In this document: positions 8,095 to 15,592 of the stretch, piece after piece
How the letters are laid out: every line of letters begins with the position of its first letter
Numbering within the stretch: position 1 is the first letter of the stretch
Source: Planctomycetota bacterium
GTDB lineage: Bacteria > Planctomycetota > UBA1135 > GCA-002686595
DNA: 19,524 nucleotides
Reading direction: 5' to 3'
NCBI GenBank assembly: GCA_011524785.1
Contig: WTJQ01000436.1
Location: forward strand, 1-19,524
Notes under the pieces: model-generated
The model's database searches: none
What the model saw: only the letters and a program-made list of their open reading frames with translations
What the model was told of the DNA's origin: nothing
Program-made: the position numbers and the translations under genes

Positions 8095-8640
8095 ATGAGT
8101 CGAGTCGGAAAGAACCCCGTCCCGATCCCCAGCGGCGTCACGGTCGACGTGAAGCCCCAGGAGGTCGCGGTGAAGGGGCCCAAGGGCAACCTGACCCTCC
8201 CCGTTCGGAGCGAGATCAAGGTCTCCGTCGACGGGGACCAGGTCGTGGTCGAGCGCACCGGCAGCGGCGCCGATCGCCAGGCCCGAGCCCTGCACGGCAC
8301 CACCCGCGCGCACATCGCGAACATGATCAAGGGCGTGACCGCAGGCTTCGAGAAGAAGCTCGAGATCGTCGGGGTCGGCTGGAACGCCAAGGCCCAGGGC
8401 AAGAAGCTCACCCTCAACATCGGCTTCTGCCACCCGGTCAACGTCGCCATGCCCGATGGGGTCGAGGTGGAGACGCCGGGTCCCAACCAAATCGTCTTCC
8501 GTGGCGCCGACTGCCAGAAGGTCGGTGAGATCGCTGCGGTCGTCCGGAAGGTCCGTCCGCCCGAGCCCTACAAGGGCAAGGGCATCCGCTACGACGGTGA
8601 GTACGTCCGCCGGAAGGCCGGCAAGAGCTTCGGGTCCTGA
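8095..8640 (+). CDS. rplF: 50S ribosomal protein L6
   Basis: L6 lies near the L7/L12 stalk base and the sarcin-ricin loop, at the factor-binding site. The 181-residue protein begins [18 protein letters not shown] and has the two L6 repeats, with [14 protein letters not shown] in the first. The C-terminal signature is [20 protein letters not shown] followed by AGKSFGS. ATG 8095 lies three bases after the rpsH stop, and GGAGG within rpsH (about 8072-8076) is the nearest SD-like sequence, so coupling to rpsH is likely. Confidence 0.98.
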   Translation: MSRVGKNPVPIPSGVTVDVKPQEVAVKGPKGNLTLPVRSEIKVSVDGDQVVVERTGSGADRQARALHGTTRAHIANMIKGVTAGFEKKLEIVGVGWNAKAQGKKLTLNIGFCHPVNVAMPDGVEVETPGPNQIVFRGADCQKVGEIAAVVRKVRPPEPYKGKGIRYDGEYVRRKAGKSFGS

Positions 8641-8642
8641 TC

Positions 8643-9017
8643 ATGCTGAAGTCCCTTCAACTCGTGGGCAACAAGCGCAAGAAGCGCCGCGCCCTGCACG
8701 TCCGCAACCGCCTGCGTCGCGAGGCCTCGGCCCCGCGCCTCTCGGTGCATCGCACGAGCAAGCACATCTCGGCTCAGGTGATCGACGACGTCCAGGGGAA
8801 GACCCTCTGCGCCGTCTCCTCGACCGCCAAGGCCCTGGGCGAGTCCCTCGCCGGCAAGACCAAGTCCCAGCGCGCCACCGTGATCGGTGCCGAGATCGCT
8901 CGCCTGGCCAAGGATGCCGGGGTCGAGACGGTCGTCTTCGATCGCGGCGCCTTCCCCTACCACGGCCGCGTCAAGGCGCTGGCCGACGCCGCACGGGAGG
9001 GCGGGCTCAAGTTCTGA
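8643..9017 (+). CDS. rplR: 50S ribosomal protein L18
   Basis: L18 binds 5S rRNA with L5 in the central protuberance. The 124-residue protein has the basic N-terminus [15 protein letters not shown], the [20 protein letters not shown] strand pair and the C-terminal [20 protein letters not shown] and EGGLKF, all diagnostic. ATG 8643 lies two bases after the rplF stop, without a clear own ribosome binding site, which suggests re-initiation. Confidence 0.98.
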   Translation: MLKSLQLVGNKRKKRRALHVRNRLRREASAPRLSVHRTSKHISAQVIDDVQGKTLCAVSSTAKALGESLAGKTKSQRATVIGAEIARLAKDAGVETVVFDRGAFPYHGRVKALADAAREGGLKF

Positions 9018-9019
9018 TC

Positions 9020-9532
9020 ATGAAGCACCGCATCGAATACCTGGACCACGCCACCGTCGAGGAGCTGCAGAACCTCAACGAGCAGCTCCTCAACGTCAAC
9101 CGCTGTGCCGCCACCATGAAGGGTGGACGCCGGTTCTCGTTCGCCGCCCTCGTGGTGGTGGGGGACCGTGCCGGGCACGTGGGCTACGGCTTCAGCAAGG
9201 CTCGCCAGGTCCCCAACGCCATTGAGAAGGCGGGCAAGGACGGGCGGAAGCACCTGCAGCAGGTCCCGATCACCAAGGAGGGGTCGATTCCCCACGAGGT
9301 GATCGGCGAGTTCTGCAGCGCGCGCGTGAAGCTGATCCCCGCCTCCGAGGGTACCGGCATCATCGCGGGCACCTCGGTTCGCGCCGTTGCCGAGATGGCC
9401 GGCGTTCGCAACCTGCTCACCAAGTCCCTCGGTTCGACCAACCCGGTCAACCTGGTCAAGGCCACCCTGGCCGCCCTCGCCCAGCTGCGCACCGTCGAGG
9501 AGGTCTCCACCCTCCGCGGTGTGGAGCTCTGA
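9020..9532 (+). CDS. rpsE: 30S ribosomal protein S5
   Basis: S5 lies at the mRNA entry and takes part in decoding fidelity with S4. The 170-residue protein has the double-stranded RNA-binding-like N-domain, with LLNVNRCAATMKGGRRFSFA and VVVGDRAGHVGYGFSKA, and the C-domain with EGTGIIAGTSVRAVAEMAG and LGSTNPVNLVKATLAAL. ATG 9020 lies two bases after the rplR stop. The next gene is rplO, 17 bases on; rpmD (L30), which usually stands between them, is absent. Confidence 0.98.
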   Translation: MKHRIEYLDHATVEELQNLNEQLLNVNRCAATMKGGRRFSFAALVVVGDRAGHVGYGFSKARQVPNAIEKAGKDGRKHLQQVPITKEGSIPHEVIGEFCSARVKLIPASEGTGIIAGTSVRAVAEMAGVRNLLTKSLGSTNPVNLVKATLAALAQLRTVEEVSTLRGVEL

Positions 9533-9549
9533 GCCCAAGGAGCATCGAC

Positions 9550-10098
9550 ATGGATCTCAAGACCGTTCTCTCCAAGGGCACCCCGCACGCCAAGTCCAAG
9601 CGCATTGGTCGTGGCATCGGGTCCGGCAGCGGCAAGACCTCGGGTCGTGGACACAAGGGCCGCGGCGCTCGCTCGGGCGCCAGCCGCCGTGCTGGCTACG
9701 AGGGTGGCCAGATGCCGATCTACCGCCGGGTGCCGAAGCGTGGCTTCACCAACGCCCGCTTCCGCAAGGACTACACGATCGTCAACGTCGACCTGCTCAA
9801 CAAGTTCGACGACGGTGCCGTGGTCGACCTCGCCGCCGTGCTCGAGGCGGGCCTCGTCAGCCTCAACACCCCGCTCCTCAAGGTGCTGGGCAACGGCGAG
9901 CTGACCAAGAAGCTGACGGTACGGGCGCACAAGTGCTCGAAGACCGCTCAGGCCAAGATCGAGGCTGCCGGTGGCTCGCTCGAGCTGCTGGAGGGGGGCC
10001 CCGCGCCTGCCGCCCCGACCGAAGACGCCTCCTCCGGGGACGCCGCCGAGGGCGGCGCCGCTGAGGACGCCTCCTCCGACGACGCTCCCGCCTCCTGA
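9550..10098 (+). CDS. rplO: 50S ribosomal protein L15 with acidic C-terminal tail
   Basis: L15 is a late-assembly 50S protein with a long basic extension that threads through 23S rRNA. The N-terminal half is typical: KRIGRGIGSGSGKTSGRGHK, GASRRAGYEGGQMPIYRRVP and KRGFTN. At 182 residues it exceeds the usual 145-150 by about 30. The extra part, from about residue 149, is a Pro/Ala then Asp/Glu/Ser/Ala stretch with EDASS twice, strongly acidic and low in complexity. AAGGAG (9538-9543) precedes ATG 9550. Confidence 0.97.
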   Translation: MDLKTVLSKGTPHAKSKRIGRGIGSGSGKTSGRGHKGRGARSGASRRAGYEGGQMPIYRRVPKRGFTNARFRKDYTIVNVDLLNKFDDGAVVDLAAVLEAGLVSLNTPLLKVLGNGELTKKLTVRAHKCSKTAQAKIEAAGGSLELLEGGPAPAAPTEDASSGDAAEGGAAEDASSDDAPAS

Positions 10099-10118
10099 CT
10101 CGACCAGAGGACCCCCCC

Positions 10119-11447
10119 TTGGAGAACGGCTTCAACCAGCTCTTCCGGGTGCCGGAGACCCGGCAGCGGATCTTCAGGACCCTCGGGCTCCTGATCTGCT
10201 ACCGGATCGGGTTCCAGGTCCCGATCCCGGGTATGGCGCCGGAGTTCCTGCGCCAGACCGGTGAGCAGAACATCTTCGGCCTGCTCAGCGCCCTCTCGGG
10301 CGGCGCCATCGGGCAGACGACGATCTTCGCGCTGGGGATCATGCCCTTCATCTCCGCCAGCATCATCTTCTCGATGATGACGAAGGTCTCGCCGGCCCTC
10401 GAGGCCGTGGCGAAGGAGGGGGCCAGCGGGCAGAAGAAGATCAATCAGTGGACGCGTCTCGCGACCGTGCCGATCGCGCTGGTCCAGGCGATCTTCGTCT
10501 ACAGCGGCGTCTTCTACCCGGGGCGCGCCGAGATGGTGGACGTGAGCATGCGCGACAACACGACCGCGCTGTTCTTCATCGTGGTCTCCGCCCTGGTCGG
10601 CGGCGCCCTCCTGGTGATGTGGATCGGTGAGCTCATCACCGAGTACGGGGTCGGCAACGGCGCCTCCCTGATCATCATGGCGGGCATCATCGCGACGCTT
10701 CCCTCGAGCCTGTGGTCGATCAAGGAGAGTCCGGACTTCTGGCAGATCATGCTCTTCCTGATCGCCGTCTGGACCGTCACGATCTTCGCCGTCGTCTTCA
10801 TGCACAAGGGCGCGCGCCGGATCCCGATCCAGTACGCCCGCCTCACCCGGGGCCGTCGCGTCTACGGCGGGCAGCGTCACTACCTGCCCATCAAGGTCAA
10901 CATGGCCGGCGTGATGCCGATCATCTTCGCCTCGGTGCTGTTCGTCATCCCGGGCGTGCTCTTCCAGTGGCTCGGCTGGACGACCCTCCAGAACGCGTTC
11001 CAGGACCAGACGGGCTTCATCTACGTCACCGTCTACCTCGTCCTGATCTTCTCGTTCTGCTTCTTCTGGAACCGCCTGATGTTCCAGCCCGAGGAGATCG
11101 CGAACAACCTGCGCGAGCATGGCTCCTTCATCCCGGGCATCCGCCCCGGACAGAAGACCGCGGAGTACCTCTCCAACGTGCTGACCCGCATCACCATGGT
11201 GGGGGCCGCCTTCCTCGCCATCGTCGCGGTGGCGCCGGCGTTCATCACCAAGGACTCGGGCATGACCCAGTCCATGCAGTACTTCGTGACCGGCACCTCG
11301 GTCCTGATCGTGGTGGGGGTCGCGCTCGAGCTCGTCGACAAGCTCAACGCCCAGCTCGTGATGAAGGCCTACGACGGCGGCGAGGCCGCCGAGGGCGCTG
11401 GGGCCGCGGGCTCCGGCTGGACCAAGGCCAAGGGGAAGACCGACTGA
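10119..11447 (+). CDS. secY: Protein translocase channel subunit SecY
   Basis: SecY is the membrane channel of the Sec translocon, working with SecE/SecG and with SecA or the ribosome. The 442-residue product begins at TTG 10119, with AGAGGA at 10106-10111 seven bases ahead; no in-frame ATG lies near the expected start. Family marks are FRTLGLLICYRIGFQVPIPG (first membrane segment), the plug/TM2 region GGAIGQTTIFALGIMPFISA, and YGVGNGASLIIMAGI. The cytosolic loop RRIPIQYARLTRGRR and LPIKVNMAGVMPIIFAS (about 234-272), and RPGQKTAEYLSNVLTRIT (about 342-359), are also conserved. About ten hydrophobic segments can be seen. The C-terminal 25 residues are Gly/Ala-rich. Its stop shares one base with adk. 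Confidence 0.98.
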   Translation: MENGFNQLFRVPETRQRIFRTLGLLICYRIGFQVPIPGMAPEFLRQTGEQNIFGLLSALSGGAIGQTTIFALGIMPFISASIIFSMMTKVSPALEAVAKEGASGQKKINQWTRLATVPIALVQAIFVYSGVFYPGRAEMVDVSMRDNTTALFFIVVSALVGGALLVMWIGELITEYGVGNGASLIIMAGIIATLPSSLWSIKESPDFWQIMLFLIAVWTVTIFAVVFMHKGARRIPIQYARLTRGRRVYGGQRHYLPIKVNMAGVMPIIFASVLFVIPGVLFQWLGWTTLQNAFQDQTGFIYVTVYLVLIFSFCFFWNRLMFQPEEIANNLREHGSFIPGIRPGQKTAEYLSNVLTRITMVGAAFLAIVAVAPAFITKDSGMTQSMQYFVTGTSVLIVVGVALELVDKLNAQLVMKAYDGGEAAEGAGAAGSGWTKAKGKTD

Positions 11448-12103
11448 TGGTTCGTCAGGTCCTCATCCTGTTGGGCGCGCCGGGCGCCGGGAAGGGCACG
11501 CAGGCCGTGAGGCTTGCGGACGCCCTCTCGTTGCCGCACGTCTCGACCGGGGACCTGTTCCGCGAGAACCTCTCCCAGGGCACCGCGCTGGGGGAGAAGG
11601 CCAAGGGCTACATGGACAGCGGCGCCCTCGTCCCCGACGAGCTGGTGGTCGACATGCTCTTCGACCGCGTGGGGCGTGACGACTGCGGCGGGGGCTACCT
11701 CCTCGACGGGTTCCCGCGCACCGTGGCGCAGGCCGAGGCGCTCGGTTCGCGCCTGGGCGCGGACGATCGCGTCCGCGTGATCGACATCGAGGTGCCGGAC
11801 TCGGCCATCGTCGAGCGCATCACCGGCCGCCTGTCCTGCGGCAGCTGCGGGGCTGTCTACCACAGGACCTTCAATCCGCCGGCTGCCGAGGGCAGCTGCG
11901 ATCGCTGCGGAGGCGCCCTCTCCCAGCGCGCCGACGACTCCGCCGAGGTCGTCGAGAAGCGGCTCGCCGCCTACCACGAGCAGACCGCACCGGTCGCCGG
12001 GTGGTACCGCGAGCGCGTGGGCATCCAGACCGTGGACGGGACCCAGTCCCCCGATGAGGTGTTCTCCGCCTGCCGCGCCTGCGCCGAGGAGGTTGCCTCG
12101 TGA
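11447..12103 (+). CDS. adk: Adenylate kinase, zinc-binding lid type
   Basis: Adenylate kinase interconverts ATP plus AMP with two ADP in the cytoplasm. The 218-residue protein has the P-loop GAPGAGKGT (residues 10-18), STGDLFREN for AMP binding and the conserved LLDGFPRT (85-92). The lid carries Cys131, Cys134, Cys151 and Cys154 in two CxxC pairs, the zinc-stabilised long form. ATG 11447 overlaps the secY TGA (TGATG), and the adk stop likewise shares one base with infA. The usual neighbour map (methionine aminopeptidase) is absent between adk and infA. Confidence 0.97.
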   Translation: MVRQVLILLGAPGAGKGTQAVRLADALSLPHVSTGDLFRENLSQGTALGEKAKGYMDSGALVPDELVVDMLFDRVGRDDCGGGYLLDGFPRTVAQAEALGSRLGADDRVRVIDIEVPDSAIVERITGRLSCGSCGAVYHRTFNPPAAEGSCDRCGGALSQRADDSAEVVEKRLAAYHEQTAPVAGWYRERVGIQTVDGTQSPDEVFSACRACAEEVAS

Positions 12104-12360
12104 TGGCCAAGGAGGAGCCCATCCAGGTGGAGGCCGTCGTGACGGAGGCCCTGCCCAACGCGCGCTTCAAGGCGAAGCTCGAGTCGGGGCACGAGATCCT
12201 CGCCCACGTGAGCGGGAAGATGCGGATGCACTACATCCGGATCCTGCCCGGAGACAAGATCACCGTTGAGATGTCCCCCTATGACCTGACCAAGGGTCGC
12301 ATCGTGTGCCGCGGTGAGCGGCGCCGGAGGACCGGAGGCCGACGGAGGAGAAGACGATGA
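12103..12360 (+). CDS. infA: Translation initiation factor IF-1 with arginine-rich C-terminal tail
   Basis: IF-1 is an OB-fold protein that occupies the 30S A site during initiation. The core is standard: [39 protein letters not shown], then [20 protein letters not shown] and TKGRIV. ATG 12103 is preferred over GTG 12100, with GAGGAGG (12086-12092) upstream. Normal IF-1 ends at about residue 72; here about 13 residues follow, in a tail [15 protein letters not shown] with ten arginines. The last codons (CGA CGG AGG AGA AGA CGA) include codons rare in the rest of this cluster and form the GGAGGAGAAG ribosome binding site for rpmJ. The stop overlaps the rpmJ start. Confidence 0.96.
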   Translation: MAKEEPIQVEAVVTEALPNARFKAKLESGHEILAHVSGKMRMHYIRILPGDKITVEMSPYDLTKGRIVCRGERRRRTGGRRRRRR

Positions 12361-12476
12361 AAGTTCGTAGTAGCGTCCGGCGCATTTGCGCCCAGTGCAA
12401 GATCGTTCGCCGCCGGGGCGTGCTCCGGGTCATCTGCAAGGCGGATCCCCGCCACAAGCAGCGTCAAGGCAAGTAA
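12357..12476 (+). CDS. rpmJ: 50S ribosomal protein L36, zinc-binding type
   Basis: L36 is the smallest 50S protein, stabilising 23S rRNA near the L6/L16 region. The 39-residue product starts [19 protein letters not shown] and continues with [15 protein letters not shown]. Cys11, Cys14, Cys27 and His33 form the zinc ribbon of the C+ type. ATG 12357 overlaps the infA TGA (ATGA). The strong purine-rich GGAGGAGAAG just upstream lies inside the infA coding end. The family starts at MKVR, so the start is secure. Confidence 0.97.
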   Translation: MKVRSSVRRICAQCKIVRRRGVLRVICKADPRHKQRQGK

Positions 12477-12506
12477 CCCCAGCATCCCCCAGGAACAGAA
12501 CACGCC

Positions 12507-12890
12507 ATGGCACGCATCGTCGGGGTCGACATCCCCAACAACAAGCGTCTCGACATCGCCCTCACGTACATCTACGGGGTGGGGAAGACCCGCGCCCTGG
12601 AGGTGTGCAAGAACCTCAACCTGGACCCGGCCATGAAGGCCCGAGACCTGAACGAGGAGCAGACCACCGAGATCGCCAACCACCTGACCAAGAACTACGC
12701 GGTCGAGGGTGATCTCCGCCGTCAGGTCGCGATGGACATCGGGCGCCTCCGGGACATCGGCTGCTACCGCGGCCTGCGTCACCGCCGCAGCCTGCCCTGC
12801 CGTGGCCAGCGCACCCGAACCAACGCTCGCGGCCGCAAGGGCGCGAAGAAGACCGTCGCCGGCAAGAAGTCCGTCAAGGGCATGAAGTGA
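12507..12890 (+). CDS. rpsM: 30S ribosomal protein S13
   Basis: S13 lies in the 30S head and contacts the 50S subunit and the P-site tRNA. The 127-residue protein starts [20 protein letters not shown], has the helix-turn-helix-like [16 protein letters not shown] segment, and ends with the basic region [20 protein letters not shown] and [21 protein letters not shown] at about 12491-12495 is the nearest ribosome binding site. It opens the alpha-operon part of the cluster with rpsK, rpsD, rpoA and rplQ. Confidence 0.98.
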   Translation: MARIVGVDIPNNKRLDIALTYIYGVGKTRALEVCKNLNLDPAMKARDLNEEQTTEIANHLTKNYAVEGDLRRQVAMDIGRLRDIGCYRGLRHRRSLPCRGQRTRTNARGRKGAKKTVAGKKSVKGMK

Positions 12891-12952
12891 CCCGCTGAGC
12901 GGTCCGACCCCGATCCCCACCGAGCACCGAGAGCAACGACTCGATCCACCCC

Positions 12953-13333
12953 ATGGCCAAGTCCACCAAGCGCAAGGTCAAGAAGAACGTCCTGCGTGGC
13001 ATCGCCCACGTGAAGGCGACCTTCAACAACACCAACGTGACCATCACGACGCCCACCGGCGACACCCTCTCGTGGGGGACCGCCGGCGTCGTTGGCTTCA
13101 AGGGCACGCGGAAGAGCACGCCCTTCGCAGCTCAGCGCGCTGCCGAGACGGCGGCCAACGCCGCGATGCGTCACGGCCTCAAGGAGATCATCGTTCGCGT
13201 GAAGGGCGCCGGCTCCGGCCGTGAGTCCGCCGTCCGGGCGCTGTCCAACTCGGGCCTCCGGATCCTCTCGATCGAGGACGTCACCCCGCTCCCGCACAAC
13301 GGCTGCCGCGCGCGCAAGCGTCGCCGCGTCTGA
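12953..13333 (+). CDS. rpsK: 30S ribosomal protein S11
   Basis: S11 forms the 30S platform next to the Shine-Dalgarno duplex. The 126-residue protein has [40 protein letters not shown] and [17 protein letters not shown], and ends [13 protein letters not shown], the family end motif. The preceding 62-base gap shows no promoter and no clear ribosome binding site close to ATG 12953. Confidence 0.98.
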   Translation: MAKSTKRKVKKNVLRGIAHVKATFNNTNVTITTPTGDTLSWGTAGVVGFKGTRKSTPFAAQRAAETAANAAMRHGLKEIIVRVKGAGSGRESAVRALSNSGLRILSIEDVTPLPHNGCRARKRRRV

Positions 13334-13358
13334 TCCAGCATCCACCAGGAGAACCACG

Positions 13359-13988
13359 ATGGCCCGCTACACCGGACCCAAGGTCAAGCAATGCCGCCGG
13401 GAGGGGATGAACCTCTTCTTCCTCGGGCAGAACACCTCCAGCGGCAAGGTCGCCGTGCTGCAGCGTCGGGACTACCCGCCCGGAGTGCACGCCCAGAGCC
13501 GCCGCAAGGTCACCGAGTACGGCGTTCGCCTGCGTGAGAAGCAGAAGCTCAAGCGCGTGTTCGGCGTCTACGAGAAGCAGTTCATGCTGTACTTCCGCGA
13601 GGCCGAGCGCCTCAAGGGGAACACCGGCGCGAACATGCTGACCCTCCTGTCGCGTCGTCTGGACAACGTCGTCCTGACCGCCGGGATGGCCACGACCCTC
13701 GCCCAGGCGCGGCAGCTCGTCAACCACGGCCACTTCACCGTGAACGGCAAGCGCATGACCATTCCCTCCTACCAGGTGCGCCCCGGTGACGTCATCACCC
13801 CGCGCGACAAGGAGAACACCAAGAAGATCGTTGCCGACCACCTCGAGGTGAACAAGTCGGCCGCGACGCCCCAGTGGCTCGACGTGAACGGTGACACCCT
13901 CAGCATCACCATCACGCAGCTCCCCAAGCGGGAGGACTTCCAGTTCCCGATCCAGGAGCAGCTCATCGTCGAGCTCTGCTCGAAGTGA
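13359..13988 (+). CDS. rpsD: 30S ribosomal protein S4, zinc-free type
   Basis: S4 nucleates 30S body assembly and, in E. coli, represses the alpha operon. ATG 13359 gives 209 residues and the conserved MARYTGPKVKQCRREG; AGGAG (13347-13351) lies seven bases upstream. YGVRLREKQKLKRVFGVYEKQ and the S4 RNA-binding domain (LLSRRLDNVVLTAGMATTLA with VNHGHFTVNGKRM) are typical. Of the four N-terminal cysteines in zinc-binding S4 only Cys12 remains, so this is the zinc-independent form, unlike S14 and L36 in the same cluster. Confidence 0.98.
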   Translation: MARYTGPKVKQCRREGMNLFFLGQNTSSGKVAVLQRRDYPPGVHAQSRRKVTEYGVRLREKQKLKRVFGVYEKQFMLYFREAERLKGNTGANMLTLLSRRLDNVVLTAGMATTLAQARQLVNHGHFTVNGKRMTIPSYQVRPGDVITPRDKENTKKIVADHLEVNKSAATPQWLDVNGDTLSITITQLPKREDFQFPIQEQLIVELCSK

Positions 13989-14046
13989 GCCCGCACCAGC
14001 GGCATCCCGACCCCCTCATCACCGCCACGCCCCCAGGAGCCCCCGC

Positions 14047-15069
14047 ATGAGAATTCGCTGGCGCAACTTCGAACTCCCCAACACCGTCCAGCTGGACGAA
14101 GGCACGAGCTCGGCCACCTACGGCCGCTTCGCGATCGAGCCCTTCGAGCGCGGCTTCGGTCACACGATCGGCAACGGCCTCCGCCGCGTGCTCCTGTCCT
14201 CGATCGAGGGCAGCGCGATCACCGCGGTGCGGATCCAGGGTGCGAACCACGAGTTCGACAGCCTGGACGGCGTCTACGAGGACGTGACGGACCTGATCCT
14301 CAACCTGAAGCAGCTCCGGATCCAGTACGACGGCTCCGAGCCGATCACCTGCAAGATCTCGCGCTCCTCCGAGGGGCCCGTGACCGGAGCCGACGTGCAG
14401 TGCCCGTCGCCGGCGGTGGTGGTCAACCAGGACCTCCACATCTGCAGCCTGACCATGGAGCGTGAGCTCGAGATCGAGTTCGACGTTGCCCGTGGGCGCG
14501 GCTACATCCCCGCGGAGGAGAACCACGACGAGGAGCAGGCTCTCGGCACCATCCCGGTCGACGCCATCTACTCGCCCGTGCAGCGCGTGCGCTACGCGAT
14601 CGAGGCCACCCGGGTCGGCAAGCTGACCAACTACGACCGGCTCGTCCTCGAGATCTGGACCGACGGAACGGTTGCGCCGCAGATGGCGCTCACCGAGGCG
14701 GCCAAGATCTACCGCAAGCACCTCAACCCCTTCGTGCTGGACCGCACCTTCGCCGACGAGCGCCCCGTCATCGAGACGCCCGACGCGAGCGAGTACAACC
14801 AGCGCAACCGCGAGTCGAGCGAGCTCCAGGCCCTCCTGGACACCCCGATCGCCGACCTCGAGCTCTCGGTCCGGGCGCGCAACTGCCTGGACGGGGCCGA
14901 TATGAACACCCTGCGTGACATCGTCTCGCTCTCCGAGAACGAGATGATGAACCTCAAGAACCTCGGGAAGACCAGCCTGACCGAGATCAAGGCCAAGCTG
15001 GCCGAGCACGGCCTCTCCCTCGGCATGATGGCCGGGAGCGCCGAGATCATGGGGAAGGCCGAGGCCTGA
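14047..15069 (+). CDS. rpoA: DNA-directed RNA polymerase subunit alpha
   Basis: The alpha subunit dimerises to start RNA polymerase assembly, and its C-terminal domain contacts UP elements and activators. The product has 340 residues; AGGAG (about 14035-14039) precedes ATG 14047. The N-terminal domain (to about residue 230) contains [20 protein letters not shown] and [16 protein letters not shown]. After an acidic linker the C-terminal domain (about 262-328) has [11 protein letters not shown], with Arg276 and Asn279 matching the UP-element-binding Arg265 and Asn268 of E. coli, and a helix-hairpin-helix [16 protein letters not shown]. Confidence 0.98.
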   Translation: MRIRWRNFELPNTVQLDEGTSSATYGRFAIEPFERGFGHTIGNGLRRVLLSSIEGSAITAVRIQGANHEFDSLDGVYEDVTDLILNLKQLRIQYDGSEPITCKISRSSEGPVTGADVQCPSPAVVVNQDLHICSLTMERELEIEFDVARGRGYIPAEENHDEEQALGTIPVDAIYSPVQRVRYAIEATRVGKLTNYDRLVLEIWTDGTVAPQMALTEAAKIYRKHLNPFVLDRTFADERPVIETPDASEYNQRNRESSELQALLDTPIADLELSVRARNCLDGADMNTLRDIVSLSENEMMNLKNLGKTSLTEIKAKLAEHGLSLGMMAGSAEIMGKAEA

Positions 15070-15093
15070 CCCAGCCGACCCAGACCCTCCACC

Positions 15094-15115
15094 GCGAGGC
15101 GCAGAGGCGCCTCGC
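15094..15115 (+). promoter_or_regulatory. Strong hairpin between rpoA and rplQ
   Basis: GCGAGGCGC (15094-15102) and GCGCCTCGC (15107-15115) form a perfect 9-bp stem around a 4-base AGAG loop, 18 bases before the rplQ ATG. No T-run follows. It may limit or process transcripts entering rplQ, or control rplQ translation; the sequence does not decide. Confidence 0.5.
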
Positions 15116-15133
15116 CAGCAGCACCCCAGATCC

Positions 15134-15532
15134 ATGCGTCACCGCGTAGCAGGCTTCAAGCTCGGCCGGACCGCCTCCCACAGGAAGGCGATGTCCCGCA
15201 ACATGGCCAACTCGATCATCGAGCACGAGCGCATCATCACGACCCTGCCCAAGGCCAAGGCCATCAAGCCCCTGGTCGAGAAGCTGGTCACCCTCGCCAA
15301 GAACGACACCCAGCACAACCGCCGCCGAGCCTTCGCCCAGCTCCGGGACGGGGCCTCGGTCGAGAAGCTCTTCGACGTGCTGGGGCCGCGCTTCGCGGAC
15401 CGCCCGGGCGGCTACTGCCGGATCCTCAAGCTGGCCAAGCGGCGCCTCGGCGACGCGGGTGAGCGCGCGATGATCGAGTTCGTCGAGCGCACCCCCGAGG
15501 AGACCACGGACGCGGTCGACGACGAGGCCTGA
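15134..15532 (+). CDS. rplQ: 50S ribosomal protein L17
   Basis: L17 lies near the tunnel exit of the 50S subunit. The 132-residue protein has [26 protein letters not shown]-type sequence [20 protein letters not shown] and [20 protein letters not shown], followed by [21 protein letters not shown], of which the readable core is [12 protein letters not shown]. The last 20 residues are acidic, as in the L15 tail but shorter. ATG 15134 gives the family start; no clear ribosome binding site is seen. This is the last gene of the superoperon. Confidence 0.97.
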   Translation: MRHRVAGFKLGRTASHRKAMSRNMANSIIEHERIITTLPKAKAIKPLVEKLVTLAKNDTQHNRRRAFAQLRDGASVEKLFDVLGPRFADRPGGYCRILKLAKRRLGDAGERAMIEFVERTPEETTDAVDDEA

Positions 15533-15553
15533 TCCCCGCGCTCTGGCGCGAAC

Positions 15554-15592
15554 GCGACCGCCGCAGGGCCCTTGGGCTCCTGCGGCGGTCGC
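15554..15592 (+). terminator. Terminator hairpin at the end of the ribosomal superoperon
   Basis: GCGACCGCCGCAGG (15554-15567) pairs perfectly with CCTGCGGCGGTCGC (15579-15592), a 14-bp GC-rich stem. The loop can add a further 4 bp (GCCC with GGGC around TT), with one bulged T. It lies 22 bases after the rplQ stop. There is only a weak T-content downstream (TCAGTTGAG), so it resembles the U-poor terminators common in GC-rich genomes. Its symmetry means it could also stop transcripts from the convergent dnaE. Confidence 0.75.

Noticed and set aside
9948..11120. 390-residue - strand open frame opposite rplO and secY
   Set aside because: Shadow of real genes, rich in Asp, Glu, His and Arg, without recognisable domains.
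10712..11446. Upstream extension of the adk frame through secY
   Set aside because: Adenylate kinase starts at ATG 11447 with the standard N-terminus; the upstream part is the +1 frame of secY and is Pro/Arg/His-rich.
13963..15135. 390-residue - strand open frame opposite rpoA
   Set aside because: Shadow of rpoA caused by GC-rich codon use; no motifs.
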